From NCBI GenBank assembly GCA_033239125.1, contig BSWB01000003.1, forward strand, positions 113,666,320 through 113,730,319: a stretch of 64,000 nucleotides of DNA, given 5' to 3'. Origin of the DNA: Fagopyrum homotropicum. Taxonomy: Eukaryota; Streptophyta; Magnoliopsida; Caryophyllales; Polygonaceae. Below, one piece after another: positions 22,401-34,976 of the stretch. The position numbers and the translations under genes are program-made. The notes beneath the pieces were generated by a model. It searched no databases. It was given only the letters and a program-made list of their open reading frames with translations, and was not told the DNA's origin. Position 1 is the stretch's first letter. Every line of letters begins with the position of its first letter.

Positions 22401-25313
22401 ATAGCTATAGAATTGAAGTCACTTCCCACACATCTTCGGTATGCATTTCTTGGAACTAATTCTACTTTTCCCGTTATTGTTAGTTCCGATTTAAATGAAG
22501 ATGAACATGAGAAACTAATGGTTGTTCTAAGGAAACATAAGAAAGCCTTAGGTTATACCATAGAGGATCTTGTAGGAATTAAACCATCTTTATGCATGCA
22601 CAAGATCCTGATGGAGGAGGATTTCAAGCCTTCACGACAACCTCAAAGACGGTTAAATCCGATCATGAAGGAGGTTGTTAAGAAGGAAATTCTTAAGTTA
22701 CTTGATGCAGGTATCATCTATCCTATCTCCGATAGAAAGTGGGTGAGCCCCGTTCAAGTAGTTCCGAAGAAAGGAGGAATGACGGTTATCACTAACAAGA
22801 ACAATGAGCTCATTCCTACAAGAACCGCGACGGGGTGGAGGATGTGCATTGACTACCGTAAGCTGAACAATGCAACTAAGAAGGATCACTTCCCGCTACC
22901 ATTCATAGACCAAATGCTTGAGAGGTTAGCACAACACTCCTTTTTTTTGTTATCTTGACGGTTATAGTGGTTTCTTCCATATTCCAATCCACCGGGACGA
23001 TCAAGAGAAGACCACATTCATGTGTCCATGGGGTACCTTTGCTTATAGGAGGATGCCATTCGGACTTTGCAACACTCCAGCCACCTTTCAAAGGTGTATG
23101 ATGGCCATCTTCTCGAAGTATATTGAGGAAATCATGGAGGTTTTTATGGATGACTTTTCAGTTTATGGTTCCTCATTTGACAATTGTCTTTCTAACCTTT
23201 CTCTTGTGTTGCAAAGGTGCGAAGACACTAACCTAGTTCTTAATTGGGAGAAGTGTTAATTCATGGTTAAGGAAGGCATTGTGCTAGGAAACTTGATCTC
23301 TAATAGAGGGATCGAAGTTGACAAAGCTAAGATAGAGACTATAGAGAAACTTCCTTCTCCATCTTCGGTGAAGGGGATAAGAAGTTTTCTAGGACATGCT
23401 GGATTTTCTAGAAGATTCATCAAGGACTTTTCTAAGATTTTGAAACCGCTAACTAATCTATTGATGAAGGATGCAGTTTTTTATTTTTCGCATGAATGTT
23501 TAGACGCCTTCTATAAGATCCGGGAAGCTCTCATCTCAGCCCCGATTATTAAGCCTCCAGACTGGAATCTCCCATTCGAGGTTATGTGTGATGCAAGTGA
23601 CGTAGCTGTGGGAGCGGTGCTTGGGAAAAAGAAGGAAGGCCGGACTCATGCCATCTATTATGCTAGCAAGATGCTAGATGAAGCGCAGCTCAACTACGCC
23701 ACAACGGAGAAAGAATTTTTAGTCATTGTATATGCATTTGAAAAGTTTCGTTCTTATCTTATAGGAGCGAAGGTGATTGTATACACGGACCATTCAGCAA
23801 TCCGGTATTTGCTCGCCAAGAAGGATGCGAAACCGAGGATGATTAGATGGATTCTTCTCCTACAAGAATTCGATCTAGAGATCCGCGACAAGAAAGACTC
23901 GGAAAATTTTGTTGCGGATCATTTGATTCGTCTACCACACATTGAAGACGACGATCTACCCATTGATGACTCGTTCCCGGATGAGCACTTACACATCATG
24001 GAAGAGTGCATCGACAAGATCTCTAGAGGTAACGAACCTTGGTTTGCTGATTTTGTAAATTACTTGGTTTGTCAGGAAATACCTCCCGGATTATCCTATG
24101 CACAAAGAAATAAGTTCTTTAGGGATGTCCGGCAATACTTTTGGAATGAACCTCTACTTTTCAAGAGAGGTCCCGACGGCATCATTAGGAGATGTGTTCC
24201 GGAAGACGAAATTCAAAGCGTCATTCGTCATTGTCATTCACTACCTTGTGGAGGACACGCTAGTTCCAATAAAACTAGCGCTAAGGTATTGCAATCCGGA
24301 TTCTTTTGGCCTACTTTATTTAAGGATGTGCAAACCTTTGTTTCTTGTTGCGATGCTTGTTAAAGAACAGGAAATATCTCTAGGAGAAACGAGATGCCTC
24401 TCAACAACATTCAGGAGGTGGAAATCTTCGACGTTTGGGGAGTTGACTTGATGGGACCTTTCCCATCATATTGTGGAAACCAATACATACTTCTAGCTGT
24501 AGATTATGTTTCGAGATGGGTTGAAGCTATTGCCTCTCCAACTAATGATACCATGGTTGTTGTCAAGTTCTTTAATAGAACTATCTTCCCAAGGTTTGGG
24601 ACACCACGGACCATCATTAGTGACGGAAGTTCACACTTCATTGCCCGACGATTCGAAGCTCTACTAGCTAAGTATGGGGTGACTCACAAGATCGGCACTC
24701 CCTACCATCCACAAACAAGTGGGCAAGTGGAAATTTCGAATAGAGAGATCAAGAGCATCCTTGAGAAGACGGTGTCAAAGAAAAGGAAGGATTGGTCTTT
24801 GAAACTAGATGATGCGTTATGGGCGTATAGGACTGCATACAAGACTTCCATAGGAACAACACCATACAACTTAGTGTATGGGAAGTCTTGTCATCTACCG
24901 GTGGAGATAGAACATAAGGCGTACTGGGTTGTGAAGTGGTTGAACTTCGGCATGAAGGAAGCAGGTGAGAAGCGCCTCTTAGACCTTAACGAGCTTGAAG
25001 AACTCCGCTTGAACGCCTACGAGAACGCAAAGATTTACAAAGAAAGGGCGAAGCGTTGGCATGATAAGCATATCATTCCAAAGGACATCAAAGAAAGAGA
25101 TCAAGTTCTCCTCTTCAACTCGAGACTTCGGCTCTTTCCAGGTAAGCTTAAATCTCGTTGGACTGGACCTTATCTAATTAAACGTGTTTTTCCCATGGCG
25201 TAGTTGAAGTATGGGGTGAAAAGTGCGGAAGTTTCAAGGTGAATGACCAACGACTTAAGAAGTACTCAACGGAGCTCCCAGCTGAGAAAATCGCTCCGAT
25301 TGTCCTCGAATAA
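19489..25313 (+). pseudogene. Gag-pol polyprotein of element D, inactivated
   Basis: Order: coiled-coil-like N-terminus (MRKTRSTKDL start, matching A and C), gag core, Asn-rich region without a CCHC knuckle, protease (DLGASVSIIPL), palindrome-encoded linker (22140-22270), reverse transcriptase (FMDDFSVYGS), RNase H (MCDASDVAVGAVLG), integrase zinc region (HCHSLPCGGH ... CCDAC) and catalytic core (YHPQTSGQVE). Breaks: TGA at 20233, TAA at 20344, 23257 and 24361, and frameshifts near 21200, 22945 and 25195. Each of the four stop codons fits a TGG or CAA codon changed by a C-to-T (or G-to-A) transition. The end was taken at the TAA following IAPIVLE (25311-25313). Confidence 0.92.
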
Positions 25314-25920
25314 ACTCAGGAACGGTCTAGCTACGAACCCAAAATAAAGCGCTTCTTGGGAGGCAAACCAAGGTATTTCTTTTGCGTTTTTGTTTTTCTT
25401 TCTTAGATTAGTTTAGTTAGTTGTTTTTGTTTTGTTTTCCCCTCGATACCTACCGGTATGTTGTGTTTTTGGATATAGGAATAAGGAATGGGCAAAGGAA
25501 GCAAGGAAAAGTCGGAAAGAATGACGAAACTACGATTTTGTCACAATATAGAAAAATCCACGGCCAAAACCACGGCCGTGGAACCCCTCGAGTGACCGTG
25601 ATTTTCAAGAAAATTACGGGCACTATATAAACCTCTTTCCTTCTCCAAAACACAATCACCTTCCCTTTCCACGCCTAGAACCACTCCTAGAATTGCCGAC
25701 CACATCCCCTCACCCGTAATTCTTCGTCCGGAGTCCGATTCGATCGATTCTTCAACCAAAAGTGGAGCATTTTCAATCATCTACAAGATCCAAGGAACAA
25801 AATGAGTGAACAATCCACATTGGAGAAGGAATTTGGATTTTTCAAATCCAAACCTAGGTTTTTACTCCCTATTCTCTTTTTTGTCATTTGGTTCAATTTC
25901 CTTGCAAGATTATAGGAGAA
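25314..25920 (+). promoter_or_regulatory. Post-pol palindrome array and internal TATA box (element D)
   Basis: A perfect CCACGGCCGTGG (25570-25581) with half-sites on both sides is followed by TATATAA (25624-25630) and a pyrimidine-rich leader. The leader is cut at 25920 by element C and resumes at 36673. Another palindrome with half-site (36780-36811) lies just before the env-position ATG. This is the counterpart of the arrays in A and B. Confidence 0.5.
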
Positions 25921-27599
25921 TGTTCGCCACTTAGCGTGCGTGCAAATAAGCTTTAAATTTATAAAACTAGAATCAAGCAAGTGAACCCGCAGTGTACGGA
26001 TCGGCGTAGATTAGCAAGTATTCCAGAGTATCGAACACAGGGATTTGGGGGGAACAAATTCAGTTGTAAAGTTGTCAAGCAAGTAAATGTATGAGCTTTT
26101 GTAAATATTGGGAAAACAACAATCCTAAAGATCCAGGAATCCAACTGTGGCAATCGATTCAAGATATACTAAAGATATAAGGACAGAGTTAAGAGTTGCA
26201 AAGGTATACTAATGCAAAGCAATGTACGGCAAAGTTCCAAGACTTTATATGACTTATCTAGAAATACTCTCTATAAAGGTTGTTGAGGCTTCAGTATAGA
26301 AAGGATCTAAAGACAAGAATTAATCTCAAATACCCAAACTTGTAACCCAAGGATCAAGACTAACTAAACCGATTAAGGTTGTGACACTCGAAATCGAGGT
26401 AGAGGTTGTTGAGGCTTCACTACCACCTAGAAAAGGCAAGCCAAGACTAAGTTAAAGCAAATCTTTAACTTTGGATTAAAGTAAAAGCAAGGTTCGTAAA
26501 CTGAGGGAAATTACGGGTGGATCTTGAGATTCCACGGCCGTGGAACTCAAGAACACACCGTGATTTTGGTTCGTCGGCGATTCTCTCTAACTCTCAGGGT
26601 CCAATCTGTTTACGATCGATCTATCATCATCTAAGCCACAACTATCAACCCTTCACCTTAGAATTGTTAAAGGGTTTTAGCCAACAACAGTCATTATGAT
26701 ATCAAACTCAAGGTTTAAGAGAATGAAAGATGAAAACCTTCGAAAACCTTTGATAAATCTCAAATCAATCTCAAATCCACAATTAAGAACAATGATGTAA
26801 GTAGATTCAGAATAACACAAACAATCACAATCCTTGATAAGAACGAAGAACGGGATGTCAATCCATCTCCTAATCAAACCTAAGGATAAAGCGTAACTTC
26901 CAAATCTTCCACTCTTCGCAAATCTCCGTAGCGAAATAGCAATCTCCACAAGTCCAACTTGAAACCCTAGACACTTGTAATAAGCGTAGGCGAAGTCTAA
27001 GCAGAGGTGTAAGCGAAGGTGATGGAATCTCTCTCTTTCCGTCCTTTTATAGGGCAAGATAAGATATGTGCCCAGCCCATTGTGTAAAAGATCATGGCTT
27101 CAAATTGTACGTTAAAAGATTGCCTAAATCACGGTTCCTTGGGATTCCACGCCCGTGGTTTAGAGTGTGGAATTTCATCACGGTTGCTTCACATCCTCCA
27201 TGGCCGTGTAACCCTCTGGAATACTCCACGCTTGTGTTGCCAAAGTTCCACGGCCGTGGTTTAGAGCGTGGACTCTAGTACGGCCATATTTTAGAGCATG
27301 GAACACAAGTAGCTCGTACTTCTCCTTTGTTTTGTATCATTTTTCATCCTAGCATCTTCCTTAGCTTCCTTATGATGTCCTCAATCCTTGGACATGCTCA
27401 ATCCATCTTTATTCTCCCTTGATTCGTTCGGTTTTAGCTCTTGATTGCGTACAATCAACACAAAGCTTATGTAGACCTCTATATCGACAAAATAGATAAA
27501 CTAACTCACAATTGCTTCCTTGCTTTATCAATGATCACCAATATGGATGAAATACACTTAGAAAACGTGCCTAAAATATCACAATATTTCATGCTAACA
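25921..27599 (-). repeat. 3' LTR of element C
   Basis: On the minus strand it begins TGTTAGCATGAAATATTG and ends GGCGAACA. Perfect palindromes lie at 26532-26543 and 27248-27259, with several degenerate ones at 27140-27300. The minus-strand TATAAAA is at 27051-27045, downstream of the 27140-27300 cluster. Confidence 0.93.
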
Positions 27600-28948
27600 A
27601 ATAACCCCATACTTGTCACTTGCTTGTCCCTAAGCAAGGTCTTTCAAAAGCTTTTAAAACTCTAGTTAGGATGAAATATGTGTACACTCTCAAAGCAAAA
27701 CTTCTTTTAGATGAATGTGCTTTCTAGTCAATAGATCATTCTCAAATCTTGCTTCATTCGTTTATAAGACTTTCATACACATAATCAAAGAATAAAGAGT
27801 AAAGAAAGCTCATGAATTGATCAAACTTCCATGTAAACATCATAACCTTCAAACATTATCAAAATCAATCATAAGAAACTTCAATTTAGATCACCAAGTC
27901 ATATATCATTCTCTTGATCTTAAGGACTTTCAAGCAAGGTCTAGAATGCGGAAAGGGAAGGAAAACTTTAAGGAATGTGGTGCATGAATCCGGGAAAGTG
28001 GATAACTACTCTTTTCTTTTTCTCTTGCGGTTTCCGCAACACTTTCAACTTAGAGCTTCGCTCTCTTCCTTTCACATTATTTTTCGACTTTACTTTTGGA
28101 GTTATGGATAGAGGTGCACAAAAACCGAAGCCTAGGAGATTGCCGTTTCTCATTTTTACGAGATGCCTCAAACCCTTGATGCACATACCATAATCCGCTA
28201 GGAATATCACTCAATCCGACTTTGGCAAGACACAAACACCCGGCTATGTGAATGGTGCCGAGTTACTCATCATCATGATTGACTTCCCCAAACCTATAAT
28301 TTCTTTCTATTCTTTTGAATGCAAAACATTGCTTTCATGGCCCTCCCACAACAAACATGCCAATTACTCAACTCCTCCAAATTCCCGGATAGGTAAGGGA
28401 GGTCTTTATTTCAATGAGGGGCTAAATGATTAAAGAAAGAAGAAAGAAAATCGAATTACCTTAATCATCTCAAAAAGAAGTATAAGAACTTATCATGTGA
28501 TTTCAACCTTGATTTCTCAATATGATTTAGGTAACGCTCATCACATTATGAAACTTGCAAAAGAGGAATAATCAACTAATTCAATTTCTTTTCAATTCAC
28601 TATTTGTTTATGCATGCGATTGTCATCAAAACTCAATTCACAAGTAGTGATTATCATAGAAATCATCTCTATTCTTAGAAGCACAAAATTTTCAAAAATT
28701 TTCAAAAATTTTCAATTTTTATGGGTTTTTCAAAAGCTTTTTCATGCAATGCAATAATGAAACGTGTAACAATAGAATGAACATGCAAGGTAGTCTCGAT
28801 AGAAGCATACAAAGTGAGTAAGAGTTATTGCAAACTATTAGTCACACCCCATCCCCATACTTGGAACAAACATTGTCCCTAATGTTCAAAAAGAAAAAGA
28901 AGAAAAGAAAGAAAAGAAAAAGAACTAACAAAAGGTTTTCGAAGGTTT
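27600..28948 (-). other. 3' noncoding domain of element C
   Basis: No gene. On the minus strand it holds the conserved GGGACAATGTTTGTTCC then CAAGTATGGGGAT word (28880-28851), the conserved block matching B and D (about 28100-28260), AT-rich repeats of AAAATTTTC near 28690, the hairpin CTTGCTTAGGGACAAGCAAG (27638-27619) and the polypurine tract before the LTR. Confidence 0.7.
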
Positions 28949-31900
28949 TCATCTTTCATTTGAGATTGATTTGTGAGAAGAGTGTCTGGTAGCTTGGAGT
29001 TCCGGTGTATACTTCTTGAGTTGTTGACCGTTCACCTTAAAGCTTCCGCCCTTTTCACCCCATACTTCAACTGCACCATGGGGAAAAACACGTTTGATTA
29101 GAAAAGGTCCAGTCCAACGAGATTTAAGCTTACTTGGAAAGAGACGAAGTCTTGAATTGAAGAGGAGAACTTGATCTCCTTCTTTGAGGTCCTTTGAAAT
29201 GATATGCTTATCATGCCAACGCTTCGCTCTTTCTTTGTAGATCTTGGCGTTTTCATAGGCGTTTAAGCGGAGTTCTTCAAGCTCATTGAGGTCCAAGAGA
29301 CGCTTCTCTCCCGCTTCCTTCATGCTGAAGTTCAACCACTTGATTGCCCAAAACGCCTTGTGCTCCAACTCTACCGGTAGATGGCAAGACTTCCCATACA
29401 CAAGGTTGTATGGCGTAGTTCCGATGGGAGTCTTATATGCAGTCCGGTACGCCCACAATGCGTCATCTAGCTTCAAAGACCAATCCTTCCTAGTCCTTGA
29501 AACCATTTTCTTTAGGATTCCTTTGATCTCCCGGTTTTGAGATCTCCACTTGTCCACTAGTTTGTGGATGATAAGGGGTGGCGATCTTGTGAGTCACCCC
29601 ATACTTAGCTAAAAGAGCTTCGAAACGCCGGGCAATGAAGTGAGAACCTCCATCACTAATGATAGTCCTTGGTGTCCTAAATCGTGGGAAGATGGTCTTG
29701 TTAAAGAACTTGACCACTACCATGGCATCATTGGTGGGAGAGGCAATTGCTTCAACCCATCTCGAAACATAATCCACCGCTAAAAGTATGTATTGGTTAC
29801 CACAAGATGATGGGTAAGGTCCCATGAAGTCTACTCCCTAAACGTCAAAGATCTCCACCTCTTGGATGTTGTTGAGAGGCATCTCATTCCTCCTAGATAT
29901 ATTTCCTGTTCTTTGACAAGCATCGCAGCAGGAAACAAAGGTTTGCACATCTTTAAATAGTCTAGGCCAAAAGAATCCAGATTGCAATACCTTAGCGCTA
30001 GTCTTGTTCGAACTAGCGTGTCCTCCACAAGGTAGTGAATGACAATGGCGGATGACACTTTGCATCTCATCTTCCGGCACACATCGCCGAATAATGCCAT
30101 CCGGACCTCTCTTAAAGAGGAGAGGTTCATTCCAAAAGTATTCTCGAACATCCTTAAAGAACTTCTTTCTTTGTGCATAGGATAATCCGGGCGGTAATTC
30201 CTGACAAACCAAATAGTTAACAAAATCAGCAAACCATGGTTCGTTACCTTTGGTGATCACATCGATGCACTCCTCTATGATGTGTAAATTTTCGTCCGGA
30301 AAGGAGTCATCTATAGGTAGATGGTCGTCCTCTAGATGTGTTAGACGACTCAAATGATCCGCAACAGAATTTTCCGAACCCTTCTTGTCGCGGATCTCTA
30401 GATTGAATTCTTGTAGGAAAAGAATCCATCTAATTAGCCTTGGCTTCGCATCCTTCTTTGCAAGGAGATACCGGATCGCAGCATGATCCGTGTACACAAT
30501 CACCTTTGCACCTACAAGATAAGAGCGAAATTTGTCAATTGCATATACAATAGCTAAGAATTCTTTTTCGGTAGTGGCGTAGTTGAGCTGCGCTTCATCT
30601 AGCGTCTTGCTAGCATAGTAGATAGCGTGGGTTCGTCCTTCCTTTCTTTGCCCAAGAACAGCTCCTATGGCTACGTCACTTGCGTCACACATAACCTCAA
30701 AGGGAAGATTCCAATCCGGAGGTTGGATAATCGGAGCTGAAATTAGAGCTTCCCGAATCATATTAAACACATCTAAGCATTCCTGCGAAAAATCAAAAAC
30801 TGCATCCTTCATCAATAGATTAGTTAGCGGCTTTGATATCTTAGAGAAATCCTTTATGAAACGCCTATAAAATCCAGCATGTCCTAGAAAACTTCTTATC
30901 CCTTTAACCGAAGTTGGGGGAGGAAGCTTTTCTATTGTCTCTATTTTAGCTTTATCCACCTCAATCCCTCTACTATAGATTAAGTGTCCTAATACAATGC
31001 CTTCTTTCACCATGAATTGACACTTCTCCCAATTAAGAACTAGGTTAGTGTCTTCACATCTTTGTAACACAAGAGCAAGGTTAGAAAGACAATTGTCAAA
31101 AGAGGAACCATAAATGGAGAAGTCATCCATAAAAACCTCCATGATTTCCTCTATGTATTCCGAGAAGATGGCCATCATACACCTTTGAAAGGTGGCTGGG
31201 GCGTTGCAAAGCCCGAACGGCATCCTCCTATAGGCAAACGTACCCCACGGGCACGTGAACGTGGTCTTTTCTTGATCATCCGGGTGTATCGGAATCTGAA
31301 AGAAACCACTATAACCGTCAAGATAGCAAAAGTGTGAATGTTGTGCTAACCTTTCAAGCATTTGATCGATGAAGGGTAGTGGGAAGTGATCCTTCCTCGT
31401 CGCGTTGTTTAGCTTGCGGTAGTCTATACACATCCGCCATCCTGTTACGGTTCGTGTAGGAATGAGTTCATTGTTCTTGTTGGTGATGACCGTCATTCCT
31501 CCCTTCTTTGGAACCACTTGTACGGGGCTCACCCACTTGCTATCGGAGATAGGATAGATGATACATGCATCAAGTAGTTTAAGAATTTCCTTCTTGACAA
31601 CCTCCTTCATGGTCGGATTCAACCGCCTTTGAGGTTGTCGTGAAGTTCTAAAGTCCTCTTCCATTAAGATCTTATGCATGCATAGGGAAGGTTTGATTCC
31701 AACTAAATCCTCTATAGTATATCCTAAGGCTTTCCTATGTTTCTTAAGGATAACCATAAGCTTACTATGTTCATCTATGCTCAAATCGGAACTAACAATT
31801 ACCGGATAGGTAGAATTAGGTCCAAGAAATGCGTACCTTAGATGTGTAGGAAGTGGTTTCAATTCCATCACTATGGGAGCCTCCAATGGCTCTTGAGGAG

Positions 31901-34874
31901 CATCCGATGCTTCCTTAGGAGTGTCTAAGGATGTAGAAGGTGTTGGAGAAGACTCAAGAGAAGTTGTAGAAGAGACACAATTTCCCTCGAACTCACCCAA
32001 AATTACGGCACCCTTGCCTTCTCCACGGCCGTAATTTAGGGCGTGGAAAGTAAATACGGTGGCTCTGCTTCCTCCACGGCCGTGTAACTCTCTAGAGTGC
32101 TCCACGCTTTTGTTGGTGAAATCCACGGCCGTGGAATAGGCCGTCTGACCGTGGATCCGTACGTTTTCTGCCTCATCGTGGAGTTTCTCGAACTCTTTTT
32201 CACACACTTCTTCTTGTGTCTCTAAGGCTTCAATTGCCTCATTGCACTCCTCTTCTTCCCCTATATCCATTATGCTCGTAGAAATAACTTTTTGCAAGGG
32301 ATCTTTGAAGAGAATAGAACTTACCTCCTCTCTAGATAGCTCTTCGTCTTGGATATTGAATATATCCTCATCGAAGGCTGGTTCCTTCACCAAAGTGGAA
32401 AGAACGAACTCTACCTTCTCTTCTCCTATGTCAAAGGCGAGTCTAGCATTCTTGCAATCGACTATGCAGCCGCATGTTGCAAGAAACGGTCTTCCGAGAA
32501 TTATCGGGACCGGACTATCTGCAGGAATGTCAAGCACAACAAAGTCTATAGGAACATAGAACTTACCAAGCTTGACCGGGACGTCTTCAACTATACCGAC
32601 GGGACGAGTTATGGATCGATCCGCCATGTACAACGTCATCTTTACCGGTTTAGGATCGCCTAAACCGATCTTCCTACATAAGACAAGCGGGATGATGCTC
32701 ACGCTTGCTCCCAAGTCACATAATGCATCATATGTGACATCTCCCACTCCTATTGGAATACAAAATGACCCCGGATCCTTTAGCTTTGGGGGCATCTTCT
32801 CTTTCATGGTTTTGATGAGGTCCGATGAATCCGAACTCATCTTAACCTCTCCAAAATCCTCTAGCTTTCTCTTGTTTGAGAGGATCTCCTTTAAGAACTT
32901 TCCATAAGCCAGCATACCTACAATTGCATCAATGAAGGGTATATTAATATGCAGTTTGCTCATGAGTTCAATAAACTTACCGAATTGCTTGTCTAGACGC
33001 GCTCTTGCTCTAGATTACGGGAATGGTAGAGGAGGTTTGTAAGTTGGAGGAGGAACGTAGACATCTTCCTTCTCCTTTCCCTTTTCTTTCTCTTTCTCAA
33101 CGGGGACTTCTACAAACTTAGGTTGCGGGTCGGTAGTTGTTACCCCGCTCCTAGTTGTGATTGCCATCACCCTTCCTTTTGGGTTGTCCTCCGTCTTTCC
33201 TGGAAGTTTCACTTGATTCCTAGGAACTTCCTCCGCATGACTAAACATTTGGTTCTCTAAAACCTTTTGGGCTTTATCAACCTTAGTTATGTGATCATCA
33301 ATCTTGATGATGCGAGTCTCCAATCCTTGAAGCTTCCCCAAAATTGTTTCCAACATGGGATCGGGATTCTCTTTCCCCGAAGTACTTCCACCATTAGATG
33401 TTTGCTCCTGGCTTTTCAAAGGAGTGAAAGAAGAGGAAGACGGAGTTAGTAAATTTGAATTTCCTGAATTGGAATAAGAATTACCGGAATTTTGTTGGTT
33501 GGGGCGCCAATTGTTGTTGTTTGAACCCCTATTGTTGTTCCAATTGTTGTTCCGGTTGTTGTTGTTGTTGTTCCAATTGTTCCGGTTGTTGTTCCGGTTG
33601 TTGCGGTTTGTATTCTCATTCCCGTTGTAGTTATTGTTGTTGCCTAAATAACCCACATCTTGCTCCTTTTGCTTTGGAAAGTTGGTTTTGATGGCTTCCT
33701 TCAACTCTTTAATCTCCGTATTGAGAGAAAAGATTTGAGTTTGAGCTGCTTGTGATAGCTTTGCTCCTTGATCCACATGATTTGCCTCCACTTTCCGATG
33801 AGAGTACTTCTCTATAACTCGCGCTTGCTTCTCAATGAAGTCCCAAGCGTCATCTTCCCTCATGTCCATGAATGTACCACATGAAAGGGATTGGAGCTTG
33901 AATTGTGTCTCCACATCCAGCCCCTTATAGTATATCTCCAATAGCGCCAATTTGGATATGCCATGATGTGGGCAATCCAATAGCAAATCCTGAAATCTTT
34001 CCCAAGATTGAAACAAACTTTCGTTAGATCTCATAGAAAATGCATTAATATTACCTCTCAACTTCGCCATTTTAGATGGCGGAAAGAACTTAGTGAGGAA
34101 TTTCGAAGAAAGATCCTCCCATGTTTCAAGTTTCCCACTTGGAAGAGCTTGATACCAAGACAATGCTTTCCCCTTCAAGGAGAAGAAGAAAGGCTTGAGC
34201 TTATAGCTGTTGGTAGTTGCATTCTTTGGTTTCATTGTCACCATCATGATCTCAAAATTTTGTAGATGTTGATGTGGAGATTCAGCGCTTGTTCCACCAA
34301 ATTAATTTTGGCGAACAATGGTAATAACTTGAGGGTTGAAGCTAAACCCTTGTGCATCATCAGCATCAAAGTTCACACCTAAACCGCGTGGTTGCTGCAT
34401 TGGATCCATCCTTTGGCCAAGAGTTCTTGGCTCCTCATCCACACGTTCGACTCTCGCACCTCTAGGTGGAACACGGCGATTAGCAGCTGGCCGTGGAAAG
34501 AATGGATTCACATTGATCGTTGGATCAATTTCCTCTAGTGGTGGCATGGAAGAGTCGCTATCCTCATTGGATGAGTTGGCTCTAACCGATCTTCCTGGTC
34601 TCCTTCTTCTCTTTTTCACCTTGAGGTTGTTTATTTGCAACCTCATTTGGAACATCATGTCCGATAGATCATCAACCTTCGTTTGATGACGATCCATCTC
34701 TTCCCTACGAGTCTTCTCACTCCATTGGAGTTGAGTTTCCTTTTCCGCTAACTCCGTTTGGTAATCACGTTCTCTTTCTTCAGCCATTTTTCTTTCCTTA
34801 AGCTTTCTCCTCAAAGTCCTCTCAAGCTCTTGATCAAGAGGTAAGAGGTCTTCGTTATTCCTAAACCTGCGCAT
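28949..34874 (-). pseudogene. Gag-pol polyprotein of element C, lightly damaged
   Basis: The minus strand encodes the whole polyprotein from MRRFRNNEDL to the stop at 28949. It has gag core (FFFSLKGKALSWYQALPSGK), Asn/Trp/Arg-rich region without CCHC, protease (DLGASVSIIPLVLCRK), reverse transcriptase with VFMDDFSIYG, RNase H (FEVMCDASDVAIGAVLG), integrase zinc region (HCHSLPCGGH ... CCDACQ) and catalytic core (AVDYVSRWVEA, ISDGGSHF, YHPQTSGQVE). Only four lesions are visible: stops at 34302, 33015 and 29838, each explained by one transition in CAA or TGG, and one frameshift near 29545. The central 1041-codon piece covers protease to integrase without a break. It is the best-preserved pol in the window. 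Confidence 0.94.
31985..32165 (-). repeat. Palindrome array inside the protease-RT linker of element C
   Basis: CCACGGCCGTGG at 32123-32134 and degenerate copies at about 32020-32110 lie in the reading frame between protease and reverse transcriptase, where they encode HGRG-like words. Element D has the same array at 22140-22270 and A at 720-985. Confidence 0.85.
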
Positions 34875-34953
34875 ACACTCGAAAAGATATCAAATAACAA
34901 GGGAGAAGCTCCCAAGCTTGACAACCGATAACCGAATTCGGCCTAGACCAAAT

Positions 34954-34970
34954 CCCCGGCAACGGCACCA
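34954..34970 (-). other. Primer binding site of element C (tRNA-Asp type)
   Basis: The minus strand reads TGGTGCCGTTGCCGGGG, one mismatch to the version in A. Confidence 0.85.
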
Positions 34971-34976
34971 ACAACT

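Noticed and set aside
25421..25630. Short gene after pol of element D
   Set aside because: The frame runs through the post-pol leader and palindrome array and stops in the TATA box; its counterpart in A is only the tail of a deletion fusion.
29838..34874. Pararetrovirus (caulimovirus-like) origin of the RT genes
   Set aside because: LTRs, tRNA-Asp primer site, target duplications and an integrase identify Ty3/gypsy retrotransposons.
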